The position numbers were made by a program, and so were the translations under genes. From CALIZF01 sp046292445 (GTDB lineage Bacteria > Pseudomonadota > Alphaproteobacteria > Rhodobacterales > Rhodobacteraceae), in the NCBI GenBank assembly GCA_046292445.1, contig JBKBQT010000055.1:1-10860 (forward strand): a stretch of 10,860 nt of DNA, given 5' to 3'. Below, piece by piece: positions 1-8,500 of this stretch (position 1 is the stretch's first letter; each line of letters starts with the position of its first letter). The notes beneath the pieces are model-generated. The model saw only the letters and a program-made list of their open reading frames with translations. It ran no database searches and was not told the DNA's origin.

Positions 1-2
1 CG

Positions 3-2138
3 GGCGTGTCAATGGGTCAGGTCGAGCAGGCCACGGTCCAGCTGACGCGACGGCTCAGCCAGGCCGCTTCCGGCGCGGGTCCTGCAGTGGAGGCGCTGCG
101 CCGCCTGCGGCTCTCAGCGGAGGATCTGCAACGCCTGCCGCTCGACGCGCGCATCGCCGTGATCCAGCAGGCACTGGGGCAGTACGTGCCGGAGGCCAAG
201 CGCGCGGCGTTCGGGCGATGGCCCTCACCCTCGCAGCTCTTCGGCGACCGCGCGGCCTTGGTGTTCACGCGCATCGACACGGCAACGCTGCGTCAGGCGA
301 CGGAGGACGTGCGGGATTTCGGGGTGGTGGTTTCGGAGCAGGACGCTCGCCAGATCGAGCGGACCAACGACGCCATCTCGCGCCTTGGGCTGATCTGGCG
401 CGGGCTCTTGAACCAGCTGGCGGTCGCCGCCGCGCCCGCGCTGGAAGCCGTCGCCAATGCCATGGCGTCTGTCGCGCGCACTACCGGTCCCCTCGGCGTC
501 GCCATCCGTAGGCTCTTCGAGAACATCGGTCGCCTGACGACCTATGCCGCCACCTTTACGGCCTTCCTCGCGGGCCGCTGGTTCGCCGGCATGGCCGCCG
601 CCGCTCTCTCCGTCCGAGGCCTTGCGACGGCGCTGGTCGTCCTGCGCGGCGCACTGATCCGCACCGGCATCGGGGCGCTGATCGTCGGCGCGGGCGAGCT
701 GGTCTACCAGTTCTCGCAAATTGTGGCCCGGGTCGGTGGTGTGGGCGAGGCGTTCCGTCTGCTCGGCGATCTCGGCCGCGAGGTCTGGTCGCGCATCGGT
801 GTCACGCTGGACGCGGCGCTCGCGCGAATGGCGGCCGGATGGGAGGGGCTGAAGGCGGCCGGTCTCTCGGCGCTGGAAGGCACCATCGCAGGTGTGGTCA
901 GCTTCGGCGACCGGACAGCGGCGATCTTCCAGGGCGCCTACGATGCCGCCGTGGCGATCTGGAGCCGCCTGCCAGGGGCCATCGGCGACTTCGCCTTCCA
1001 GGCCGCGAACGGGCTGATCTCGGGCGTCGAGGCGATGCTGAACGGCGTCGTCACGCGCATCAACAGCTTCATCGAGACCCTGAACGCGGCCCTCGCGCTG
1101 CTGCCGGAATGGGCGACGGGCGAAGGTGGGGTACGGATCGGCACCCTCGACCCGGTCGAACTCGGTCGCGTCGGCAATCCGTTCGAAGGCGCCGCGACCG
1201 CTGCTGGTGCCGCCGCCGCGGATGCCTTCTCCGCCGCGCTGTCGCGGACCTACCTCGAACCGCCCGACCTCGGGCTCGGCGCCATGGCCGAGGATGCCCG
1301 CGCGCGAGCCGACGGCTATCGCGAAGCGGCAGGGATGCTGGCTGACGCTGCCGGTCGGCCGCTCGCCAGTTGGCAGGCGCTGAAGGATGCCGTCACCGGC
1401 ACGGGGACCGAGGCCGAGACCGCGCTGGCGGACGCCGCTGCTGCGGCCGGGGCATTGGGCGGAGAACTGGACGAAACCGGCGGGGCGGCAAGTCGCGCCG
1501 GAGCGGCCGGACGACAGGCAGGGGCTGATACTGCCGCCGGAGCCGAGCAGGCGCTGACTGGCTGGCAGGCCGTCACGGCGGCCCTCGCCGACTATGCCGC
1601 CAAGGCGCGCGACATCGGCGGGGATATCGGCAGCGCGCTGGTGGGCGCGTTCCAGAGCGCGGAGAATGCCGTCAGTGATTTCGTCAAGACCGGCAAGCTC
1701 GACTTCCGCGATCTGGTCACGTCGATGATCGCTGACCTCGCGAAGCTTGCGGCCCGGCGATTCATCCTCGGCCCCATCGCGAACGTCCTCTCCGGCGCGC
1801 TGGGCGGCGCGGGTGGGATTTTCGCCAACATCCTGCATGCGGGCGGGATGGTCGGGGCACCTGCTTCCGGCCGGATGGTCCCCGCCTTGGCCTTCGCCAA
1901 TGCCACGCGCATGCACAACGGGGGCTGGGCCGGTCTGCGCCCCGACGAGGTGCCGGCGATCCTCCAGCGCGGCGAGCGGGTCCTCTCCCGCCGCGAGGCG
2001 GCAGGGTACGGCCAGGCGGGCGCCTCCACCGTCAACGTCACGATCAACGCCCGCGACGCCGAGAGCTTCCGCCAGTCCCGGACGCAGGTCGCGGCCGACA
2101 TCGCCCGCGCCGTGTCGCTGGGTCGGCGTGGCATGTGA
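3..2138 (+). CDS. Tail tape measure protein (lambda-like C-terminus), 5' partial
   Basis: The tape measure protein runs along the tail tube lumen, sets tail length and is ejected with the DNA. The frame is open to the window edge. A GTG at position 6 exists, but the first residues (MSMGQVEQA) look like the interior of the alphaproteobacterial tape measure family, so the true start is probably upstream; 710 residues are visible from that GTG. Hydrophobic stretches near residues 180-240 fit the membrane-interacting part of such proteins. Residues about 400-520 are Ala/Gly-rich. The C-terminal part carries the lambda-family signature around residues 549-600 (FQSAENAVSDFVKTGKLDFRDL region, then DLAKLAARRFILGP), followed by a Gly-rich hydrophobic stretch and a terminal segment with GERVLSRREA and VNVTINA. 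It is the equivalent of RcGTA g11. The stop lies 9 bases before the DUF2460 gene. The family call is firm; the exact N-terminus is unknown. Confidence 0.88.
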   Translation, partial: GVSMGQVEQATVQLTRRLSQAASGAGPAVEALRRLRLSAEDLQRLPLDARIAVIQQALGQYVPEAKRAAFGRWPSPSQLFGDRAALVFTRIDTATLRQATEDVRDFGVVVSEQDARQIERTNDAISRLGLIWRGLLNQLAVAAAPALEAVANAMASVARTTGPLGVAIRRLFENIGRLTTYAATFTAFLAGRWFAGMAAAALSVRGLATALVVLRGALIRTGIGALIVGAGELVYQFSQIVARVGGVGEAFRLLGDLGREVWSRIGVTLDAALARMAAGWEGLKAAGLSALEGTIAGVVSFGDRTAAIFQGAYDAAVAIWSRLPGAIGDFAFQAANGLISGVEAMLNGVVTRINSFIETLNAALALLPEWATGEGGVRIGTLDPVELGRVGNPFEGAATAAGAAAADAFSAALSRTYLEPPDLGLGAMAEDARARADGYREAAGMLADAAGRPLASWQALKDAVTGTGTEAETALADAAAAAGALGGELDETGGAASRAGAAGRQAGADTAAGAEQALTGWQAVTAALADYAAKARDIGGDIGSALVGAFQSAENAVSDFVKTGKLDFRDLVTSMIADLAKLAARRFILGPIANVLSGALGGAGGIFANILHAGGMVGAPASGRMVPALAFANATRMHNGGWAGLRPDEVPAILQRGERVLSRREAAGYGQAGASTVNVTINARDAESFRQSRTQVAADIARAVSLGRRGM

Positions 2139-2147
2139 GGACCAGAC

Positions 2148-2774
2148 ATGGCATTTCACGAGGTCCGGTTTCCGGACAACATCAGCCGGGGCGCGCGCGG
2201 CGGCCCCGAGCGCCGCACCCAGATCGTCGAGATGGCAAGCGGGGCCGAAGAACGCAACGCCAGCTGGGCCAATTCCCGCCGCCGCTATGACGTGGCCTAC
2301 GGCATCCGCCGCGCCGACGATCTGGCGGCGGTGGTCGCCTTTTTCGAGGCGAGGAACGGTCGCCTGCAAGGTTTTCGTTTCAAGGACTGGGCCGATTTCA
2401 AATCCTGCCTGCCATCGCAAACGCCAGGCCCGACCGATCAGTCTATCGGCACCGGCAACGGCAGCACGACCCAGTTCCAGCTCGCCAAGCGCTACACCTC
2501 GGAGGCGCAGTCCTGGACCCGAACCATCACCAAGCCCGTCGCGGGCACCGTGACCATCGCGCTGAACGGCACACCGCAGGCCTCCGGCTGGTCGGTCGCC
2601 GCCGCGACCGGCCTTGTGACCTTCACCACGGCCCCGGCCGCAGGGGTCGCCATCACCGCAGGCTTCGAATTCGACGTCCCCGTCCGCTTCGACACCGACG
2701 CCCTCGACGTCACCCTCGACCTCGAAAGTCTCGGGTCCATCACCTCGATCCCGCTTCTGGAGATCCGCACATGA
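2148..2774 (+). CDS. DUF2460 distal tail protein (RcGTA gp12-like)
   Basis: This 208-residue protein matches the DUF2460/TIGR02217 family, which in RcGTA is the distal tail protein joining the tail tube to the hub. The start is well supported: MAFHEVRFPDNISRGARGG is the usual family N-terminus, and GAGGA (2137-2141) lies 6 bases upstream of the ATG. Typical family segments are the RRRYDVAYGIR block near residues 44-54, the GFRFKDWADF block near residues 75-84, and a beta-rich C-terminal half ending FDVPVRFDTDALDV...LLEIRT. The length is normal for the family. The stop overlaps the next gene's start as ATGA, so the holin-like gene is probably translationally coupled to it. Structural role is inferred from the family. 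Confidence 0.9.
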   Translation: MAFHEVRFPDNISRGARGGPERRTQIVEMASGAEERNASWANSRRRYDVAYGIRRADDLAAVVAFFEARNGRLQGFRFKDWADFKSCLPSQTPGPTDQSIGTGNGSTTQFQLAKRYTSEAQSWTRTITKPVAGTVTIALNGTPQASGWSVAAATGLVTFTTAPAAGVAITAGFEFDVPVRFDTDALDVTLDLESLGSITSIPLLEIRT

Positions 2775-3121
2775 ATGACGAGACCGGATTTCTGGCCGCG
2801 GTGCTGCGCGAGCTCGCGGCCTCGACGGCGGTCATCCTCGCCGCATGGGGCGCGCTCGGCGGCGCGACGAACGCACTGACGACGAAGATGCGGCTGCGCG
2901 ACGCGCTGCGCCACATCCTGCTTGGCGGCCTTATCGCGGCCGGAATGGGAAGTCTCTCCATGGCGCTCGTGACCGCCTGGCTCGGCCTGCCCACCGAAGC
3001 GATCCCGGCAGGAGGGGCGGCAGGGTCGGCCGCCTATCTCGTCGGCGTGTTCGGCCCCGCCTTCATCGAACTCGTCCTCGCCCGGCTGCGTGGCGCGAAG
3101 GGAGGGGCCGACGATGAATGA
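2771..3121 (+). CDS. Holin-like protein with three membrane segments
   Basis: This 116-residue protein has three predicted membrane segments, at about residues 13-36, 45-73 and 82-105, and a charged C-terminus (RLRGAKGGADDE). That layout fits class I holins and resembles the LydA-type holin superfamily III, though the family name rests on memory of such sequences. A holin forms inner-membrane lesions that release the endolysin. The endolysin two genes downstream has no signal peptide and so needs a holin. The start overlaps the DUF2460 stop (ATGA at 2771-2774), and GGAGA (2759-2763) sits 7 bases upstream. Its own end overlaps a small membrane ORF by 8 bases. The role comes from topology and position; another membrane function is possible. 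Confidence 0.72.
   Translation: MNDETGFLAAVLRELAASTAVILAAWGALGGATNALTTKMRLRDALRHILLGGLIAAGMGSLSMALVTAWLGLPTEAIPAGGAAGSAAYLVGVFGPAFIELVLARLRGAKGGADDE
3098..3107 (+). promoter_or_regulatory. Ribosome binding site for the 43-residue ORF
   Basis: The purine-rich run AAGGGAGGGG lies inside the end of the holin-like gene and ends 6 bases before the ATG at 3114. It is the main reason to treat the short ORF as a gene. Confidence 0.6.
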
Positions 3122-3245
3122 CTTTCTCCGCCACGCGCGCGCCCTTCGCCGCGAGCCAGGCGATCCCGGACAGACGTTCTCCCACCGTCTGCGCATCGGC
3201 CTTGCCATTGCCGCGCTGATCCTCGTCCTCTCGCTCCTCAGGTAA
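3114..3245 (+). CDS. Small one-helix membrane protein of the lysis block
   Basis: This ORF encodes 43 residues: a charged N-terminal half (MNDFLRHARALRREPGD) followed by one strongly hydrophobic helix at about residues 27-42 (RIGLAIAALILVLSLLR), ending in TAA. The ATG overlaps the holin-like stop in the string ATGAATGA and has a strong Shine-Dalgarno at 3098-3107. No family is recognised. Its place between holin and endolysin suggests a lysis accessory role, such as a holin regulator or small membrane partner. It is too short, with no periplasmic coiled coil, to be a typical spanin. Coding status is inferred from the ribosome binding site, the tight packing and the composition. Confidence 0.6.
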   Translation: MNDFLRHARALRREPGDPGQTFSHRLRIGLAIAALILVLSLLR

Positions 3246-3249
3246 TCCC

Positions 3250-3909
3250 ATGCACATGACCGACCGGGGCCTGCTGGCCCTCGTCCGGCACGAAGGCATC
3301 GTGCCCGGACCCTATCTCGATGTGAAGAATATCTGGACTTTCGGCATCGGTCACACGGCCGCGGCCGGGTCGCCCGATCCGGCGACCATGCCGCGCGGGA
3401 TGCCCGCCGATCTCGATTCGGGGATCCGCGAGGCGTTCCGGGTCTTCCGCGCCGACCTCGCCGCCTACGAGGCCGAGGTGCGCCGCGCGGTGAAGGTGCC
3501 GCTGGAACCGCATGAGTTCGATGCGCTGGTCTCGTTCCACTTCAACACCGGCGCCATCGCCAGGGCCACGCTGACCAAGGCGCTCAACGCGGGCAATCGC
3601 GTTGCAGCCGCCGACGCGTTTCTGAACTGGCGGCGACCGGCCGCGATCATCCCGCGCCGGGAGGCCGAGCGCGACCTCTTCCGCCACGGCCGCTATCCCG
3701 GCGGAACGATCCCGGTCTGGGCCGTTGACCGCGGGGGCCGTGTCGACTTCTCGCGACCGGTCCGTCGCCTGACCGAGGCCGAGGCGCTGGACCTGCTGCG
3801 ACCGACGCCTACGCTGCTGCCGTCTGTCCCGCAGCCTGCGCCCGACGCACCTGACGGCTGGCTTGCGCGGCTGACCGACATCTTCACCATTCTGATCCGG
3901 AGGGCCTGA
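3250..3909 (+). CDS. Endolysin, T4-type lysozyme (GH24)
   Basis: This 219-residue muramidase cleaves the glycan strands of peptidoglycan for host lysis. The catalytic triad of T4 lysozyme (Glu11, Asp20, Thr26) is matched in spacing by Glu15 (RHEG), Asp24 (PYLD) and Thr30 (WTFGIGHT). Further family marks are VSFHFNTG near residues 96-103 and NWRRP...RREAERDLF at residues 126-143. There is no signal peptide, so export depends on a holin. A tail of about 70 residues follows the catalytic domain, with a Pro-rich linker and a hydrophobic end (residues about 203-217) that could touch the membrane. The ATG at 3250 is preferred because AGG at 3240-3242 is 7 bases upstream; a second ATG at 3256 is possible. 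The gene sits in a membrane-protein block, not beside other enzymes. Confidence 0.92.
   Translation: MHMTDRGLLALVRHEGIVPGPYLDVKNIWTFGIGHTAAAGSPDPATMPRGMPADLDSGIREAFRVFRADLAAYEAEVRRAVKVPLEPHEFDALVSFHFNTGAIARATLTKALNAGNRVAAADAFLNWRRPAAIIPRREAERDLFRHGRYPGGTIPVWAVDRGGRVDFSRPVRRLTEAEALDLLRPTPTLLPSVPQPAPDAPDGWLARLTDIFTILIRRA
3899..3904 (+). promoter_or_regulatory. Ribosome binding site for the 76-residue membrane protein
   Basis: GGAGGG lies in the last codons of the endolysin gene, 9 bases before the ATG at 3914, and supports that start. Confidence 0.55.
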
Positions 3910-3913
3910 TCCC

Positions 3914-4144
3914 ATGCGCTACATCCGCCCCAACTCGCTCACCTGGTGGGCGGGGCTGCTCGCCTTCGCCACCGGGGTCGCCTCGCTTGCGCTGCCCGCC
4001 ACCGGACCGCTGGCCGATCTCGCCCGCCTCGTCGCGACGCTGGCAGGCTCAGGCGATGCATCGCCTGCCGCGCTGATCGCGCTCGGCCTCGGCCTGATCG
4101 GCCTGCGGGACCGCCTCGAACGCGGGTTCCGTGGCGATGATTGA
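3914..4144 (+). CDS. Small membrane protein, two hydrophobic segments
   Basis: This 76-residue protein begins MRYIRPNSLTWWAG and has two hydrophobic segments, at about residues 11-30 and 50-64, with a charged C-terminus (RDRLERGFRGDD). Similar small proteins occur beside endolysins in Rhodobacterales prophages, as far as I recall, but no named function is known to me. Its place just after the endolysin suggests a second holin or an antiholin; this is inference. It starts 4 bases after the endolysin stop, and its end overlaps the following mini-ORF by 8 bases (ATGATTGA). Confidence 0.7.
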   Translation: MRYIRPNSLTWWAGLLAFATGVASLALPATGPLADLARLVATLAGSGDASPAALIALGLGLIGLRDRLERGFRGDD

Positions 4145-4232
4145 GTTCCTCGCAGGCATGGTCGTGGGCGGAGCGATTGACATCCTGATCGTCGCTCTAT
4201 GTGCGGCAGCGGCGCGGGGAGACCGGCCATGA
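4137..4232 (+). CDS. 31-residue one-helix membrane protein
   Basis: This ORF encodes 31 residues: a short start (MIEFLAG), one hydrophobic helix to about residue 26 (MVVGGAIDILIVALCAAAA) and a polar end (RGDRP). The layout resembles the tiny phage proteins of the DUF3789 type (a short MxEFLxG start, one helix ending LCxAA), but that match is from memory. It overlaps the 76-residue gene by 8 bases and its stop overlaps the hub gene's ATG (ATGA at 4229-4232), so it fills the gap exactly and may couple the two. No strong Shine-Dalgarno is seen, so translation may depend on ribosomes finishing the upstream gene. Confidence 0.6.
   Translation: MIEFLAGMVVGGAIDILIVALCAAAARGDRP
4216..4221 (+). promoter_or_regulatory. 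Ribosome binding site that fixes the hub start
   Basis: GGGGAG lies 7 bases before the ATG at 4229. This favours that codon over the in-frame ATG at 4199, which would add ten residues unlike the family N-terminus. Confidence 0.6.
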
Positions 4233-5113
4233 AGTTCCTCCCGCCCGCGCTGCAAGCCCACCTCGACGAGGGCACGACGACCCTCGCCTGGTGCTGGCGC
4301 ATCACCCGCGCCGATGGCGTGACCTTCGGTTTCACTGACCACGACCGGACCCTCACCTTCGACGGGACCGAGTTCGAACCGGAAAGCGGGCTGACGGCGT
4401 CCGAGGTCCGGTCGGGATCGGACCTCTCGGTCGATGCGCAGGATGCCCAAGGCGTGCTGTCCTCCGACCGGATCACCGAGACCGAAATCCTCGACGGCCG
4501 CTGGGACAATGCGGCTGTCGAGGTCTGGCGGGTGAACTGGGCGAACCCCGAGCAACGCGTGCTTCTGCGCCGAGGTGCCATCGGCCAGATCCGGCGCGGG
4601 CGACTCGCCTTCGTGGCCGAGGTGCGGAGCCTCGCCCATGTGCTGGGCCAGACGGTCGGGCGGACCTTCCAGGCAACCTGCGATGCCGCGCTGGGCGATC
4701 CCCGCTGCGGCGTGAACCTCGAGGACCCGGCTTTCAAGGGCACCGGCACAGTCATCGATGTGCTGCGGGACCGGGCGTTCACCGCTTCGGGCCTCGGCAG
4801 TTTCGCGGCAGGCTGGTTCGCCTTCGGGTTAGTGGAATGGTCGACCGGCGCGAATGCGGGGCGGCGGGTCGAGGTGCTGTCGCACGACCTCGTCGATGGC
4901 GTGGCGATCCTGACCCTGCTGGAAGCTCCGGTGCGCCAGATCGCGGCGACGGATGCCTTCGTGGTCCGGGCGGGCTGCGACAAGCGGCTGGCCACCTGCA
5001 GCGCGAAGTTCGGGAATGTCGCGAACTTCCGGGGCTTCCCGCACATCCCGGGGCAGGACGCGGTGCTGCGCTACGCGACGAAGGACGGCGGCCACGAGGG
5101 AGCGGTGCTGTGA
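4229..5113 (+). CDS. Tail hub protein, DUF2163/BR0599 family (RcGTA gp13-like)
   Basis: This 294-residue protein is a DUF2163 (TIGR02218) tail protein. The N-terminal domain (to about residue 160) starts MKFLPPALQAHLDEG and contains ITRADGVTFGFTDHDR. The C-terminal BR0599-type domain ends with GCDKRLATCSAKFGN, then NFRGFPHIPGQD. In RcGTA the equivalent gp13 is the hub protein and is reported to hold an Fe-S cluster, like lambda gpL. Here Cys151, Cys160, Cys250 and Cys257 form two close pairs and are the likely ligands; Cys22 lies apart. The start at 4229 is supported by GGGGAG at 4216-4221 and by the family N-terminus. The gene overlaps the upstream mini-ORF (ATGA) and the downstream peptidase (GTGA), so it is probably translationally coupled on both sides. 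Cluster binding is inference. Confidence 0.9.
   Translation: MKFLPPALQAHLDEGTTTLAWCWRITRADGVTFGFTDHDRTLTFDGTEFEPESGLTASEVRSGSDLSVDAQDAQGVLSSDRITETEILDGRWDNAAVEVWRVNWANPEQRVLLRRGAIGQIRRGRLAFVAEVRSLAHVLGQTVGRTFQATCDAALGDPRCGVNLEDPAFKGTGTVIDVLRDRAFTASGLGSFAAGWFAFGLVEWSTGANAGRRVEVLSHDLVDGVAILTLLEAPVRQIAATDAFVVRAGCDKRLATCSAKFGNVANFRGFPHIPGQDAVLRYATKDGGHEGAVL
5096..5102 (+). promoter_or_regulatory. Ribosome binding site for the GTG-started peptidase
   Basis: GAGGGAG lies inside the end of the hub gene, 7 bases before the GTG at 5110. It supports GTG as the start, since the next in-frame ATG comes only after the catalytic cysteine. Confidence 0.6.
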
Positions 5114-5544
5114 AGACTGCCGATCCGACCCGTGTCATCGCCGCCGCCCGGTCCTGGCTTGGCACGCCCTACCACGACCAGGCGAGCCTCTGCGGGGTCG
5201 GGTGCGACTGCCTCGGCCTCGCGCGAGGCGTCTGGCGCGAGGTCGTCGGGCCTGAGCCGTTCCCGATCCCGCCCTACAGCCGGGACTGGGGCGAGACCGG
5301 GCCGCGCGAAGTTCTGGCTGACGGGGCGCGGGCGGTGATGCCGGAAATCGCACCAGCCGACGCGCCACCCGGCGCGCTGGTCCTGTTCCGGATGACGCCC
5401 CGCGCCATCGCGAAGCATGTGGGCATCCTCACCGGACCCGAGACCTTCCTTCACGCCTACGAACGCCTCGGCGTGATCGAGGAACCACTGACACCCGCTT
5501 GGGCGCGCAAGATGTCATTCGCTTTCCTGTTCCCTGCACGCTGA
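5110..5544 (+). CDS. NlpC/P60 tail peptidase (RcGTA gp14-like)
   Basis: This 144-residue cysteine peptidase of the NlpC/P60 fold (TIGR02219 type) is thought to cut peptidoglycan peptide bonds so the tail can cross the cell wall. Visible active-site candidates are Cys34 in GCDCLGL, His103 in AKHVGIL and a polar third residue, possibly His115 in FLHAYE. The N-terminal RVIAAARSWLGTPYHDQAS is typical of the family. The start is GTG at 5110, overlapping the hub stop as GTGA with GAGGGAG 7 bases upstream; the same frame is open much further upstream, but that part is the shadow of the hub gene. Length is normal. It acts in the tail tip beside the hub and the TIM-barrel protein, not in lysis. Confidence 0.9.
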   Translation: MKTADPTRVIAAARSWLGTPYHDQASLCGVGCDCLGLARGVWREVVGPEPFPIPPYSRDWGETGPREVLADGARAVMPEIAPADAPPGALVLFRMTPRAIAKHVGILTGPETFLHAYERLGVIEEPLTPAWARKMSFAFLFPAR

Positions 5545-5553
5545 GATTTTCCC

Positions 5554-8500
5554 ATGGCCACCCTTGTCCTCGGCGCCGTCGGTTCTGCCATCGGCGGGGC
5601 CTTCGGCGGCGCGATCCTCGGCTTTTCCGGGGCTGCCATCGGTGGGTTCATCGGCTCGACCGTGGGGTCGGTCGTCGACAGCTGGATCGTCTCCTCGCTG
5701 GCCCCCGCGCAGAAGATCGAGGGCCAGCGTCTCGACAGTCTTCGGATCACGTCAGCGACGGAGGGAGCGATCATTCCGCGCCTCTTTGGTCGCATGCGGA
5801 TCGGCGGCAACATCGTCTGGGCCACCGACTTCCGTGAACAGACCAGGACCACCACGCAGGGTGGCGGCAAGGGCGGTGGCGGCGGGAAGGTCAGGACGAC
5901 GGAGTATCTGTACTATACGTCCTTCGCGGTCGCCCTGTGCGAGGGCCCGATCACCGGCATCGGCCGCATCTGGGCCGATGGCAAGCCGCTCGACATGACC
6001 GGCATCACCTGGCGCTGGTATCCGGGGAACGAGGCGCAAGCGGCCGACCCGTTCATCTCCGCGAAGATGGGGGCGGCGAGCACGCCCGCCTATCGCGGGA
6101 CGGCCTATGTCGTCTTCGAGGAACTAGCGCTTACCACCTACGGCAACCGCCTGCCGCAGCTGTCCTTCGAGGTCTTCCGGCCGCTTGCCGATCCCGACAC
6201 CGCCGAGGGGCTGACCCGCGCGGTCACCATGATCCCGGCCTCGGGCGAGTTCACCTACGCCACGCAGGCGATCCGCAAAACCGATGGTGGCGCGCAGATC
6301 CCTGAGAACCTGAACGCTCTGGCAGACTCCACCGACATGGTCGAGGCGCTGGACCGGCTGCAGGCGATGGCGCCTGCGGTCGAGAGCTTCAGCCTCGTGG
6401 TGGCCTGGTTCGGCGACGACCTGCGCGCGGGATCCTGCAAGGTGCGGCCGGGCGTCGAGGTGTCGGCCAAATCCACCACGCCCGCCAGCTGGTCGGTCAA
6501 TGGCGTCAGCCGCGCCAATGCCTTCCTCGTCAGCCGTGACGATCAGGACCGCCCCGTCTATGGCGGCACGCCGTCCGACTTCGCCGTGGTGCAGGCGATC
6601 CAGGAGATGAAGGCGCGCGGGCTGCGCGTGACATTCTATCCCTTCATCCTGATAGACGTGCCGCCGGGCAATACGCTGCCGAACCCCTATTCCGACAACG
6701 CCGCGGAGACGGGCCAGCCCGCATTCCCCTGGCGGGGCCGGATCACCTGTTCTCCGGCGGCAAGCTACGCCGGGACGGTGGACAAAACCGCCACTGCGGC
6801 CGCGCAGGTCGCGGCGCTGTTCGGCGCGGCGACACCCGCCAGCTTCAGCGTTTCGGGTCAGTCGGTTTCGTGGACCGGGGCGCCGGGCGACTGGGGCCTG
6901 CGCCGCATGGTGCTGCACTACGCCCATCTCTGCGCGGCGGCGGGCGGGGTCGACGCCTTCCTGGTCGGCACCGAGATGCCGGGGCTGACGACCATCCGCT
7001 CGGGCGCCAGCACCTATCCGGCAGTGCAGGCCTATCGGGACCTCCTCGCGGATGTGCGCTCGATCCTCGGGGCCGGGACGAAGATCGGCTATGCCGCCGA
7101 TTGGTCGGAATACTTTGGGCATCAGCCGGGCGATGGCTCGGGCGACGTGTTCTTTCACCTCGACCCGCTCTGGGCCAATCCGGAGATCGATTTCGTCGGG
7201 ATCGACAACTACATGCCGCTCTCGGACTGGCGCGACGGGTTCGAGCATCTCGATGCAGCCGAGGGCTGGCCTGCGATCTACGACCGAGCCTACCTGCAGG
7301 GGAACATTGCGGGCGGCGAAGGTTTCGACTGGTTCTATGCCAGCGCGGCCGACCGCACAGCGCAGGTCCGCACCCCGATCACCGATGGCGGCGCGGCCAA
7401 GCCATGGGTCTTCCGCTACAAGGATCTGCGCGCCTGGTGGTTGAACGCGCATTACGACCGCCCGGGCGGGGTGGAGAGCGGGACGCCGACGGCATGGGCG
7501 CCGCAGTCCAAGCCGATCTGGTTCACCGAGTTGGGCTGCCCGGCCATCGACCGCGGCACGAACCAGCCCAACGTCTTCTTCGACCCGAAGTCGTCGGAGA
7601 GTTTCACGCCGCATTTCTCGCGGGGCTGGCGCGACGACGCGATCCAGCGTGCCTATCTCGAGGCGACGTATCTCTGGTGGGGTGAGGCCGCCAACAATCC
7701 GATCTCCGGCGTCTACGGCGGCCGGATGGTGCACGTCCCCGAGTGTGCCGCCTGGACCTGGGACGCGCGGCCCTATCCGTTCTTTCCAGCACTGACCGAC
7801 GTCTGGACGGACGGCGCGAACTGGCGGCTCGGGCACTGGCTGACCGGGCGGCTCGGCGCGGTGTCGCTGGCGGCGCTCGTGCGGCACCTCTGCCTGCGCG
7901 CCGGGCTGCTCGAGTCCCGGATCGACGTTTCCGGCCTCTGGGGCGCGGTCGAAGGCTATGCCATCACTGCGCTGGAAAGCCCGCGCGCCTCGATCACCAC
8001 GCTGTCGCGCCACTTCGGCTTCGACGCGGTGGAGACCGAGGGCGCGATCCGCTTCCGTCTACGCGGCCGGGCCTCCGTCGCCACCCTCGCGCCCGACGAT
8101 CTGGTGGCACCCCGCGAAGGCGACGTGCTGGAACTGACCCGCGGCCAGGAAACCGAACTGCCGCAGGCGCTGAAGTGGCAGGTCGCGCGGGCGGACGAGG
8201 ATTACGACGCCGCCCTCGTCGAGGCCCGGCGCATCACCGTGGACACGACGCGCATCGCCTCGGAGAGCTTCCCGATGGCGGTGCCGCCCGAGGAGGCCGA
8301 GCGCCGCTGCCGCCGCGCGCTGATGGAGGCGTGGGTGGGCCGCGAGACGGCGGCGTTCCGTCTGCCGCCGTCTCGCTTGGCGCTCGATCCGGCCGATGCG
8401 ATCCGGCTCGCCCATGACGGGCGGCTGGTCGATCTGCGGCTCGTCTCCATCGCCGACGCGGAGGCGCGCGGCATCGAGGCGATGCGCCAGGACCGGGCGA

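Noticed and set aside
225..2420. 731-residue open frame on the minus strand
   Set aside because: It is the antisense shadow of the tape measure and DUF2460 genes. In GC-rich DNA, stop codons are rare on the opposite strand; its composition (Arg, Gly, Asp-rich, no domain) resembles no known protein.
4199..4228. Upstream ATG for the hub gene adding ten residues
   Set aside because: The extension (MCGSGAGRPA) is unlike the family start, and GGGGAG is placed for the ATG at 4229.
6124..8013. 629-residue open frame on the minus strand
   Set aside because: Antisense shadow of the TIM-barrel tail-tip gene, with no recognisable motif and no ribosome site. The plus-strand gene explains the region fully.
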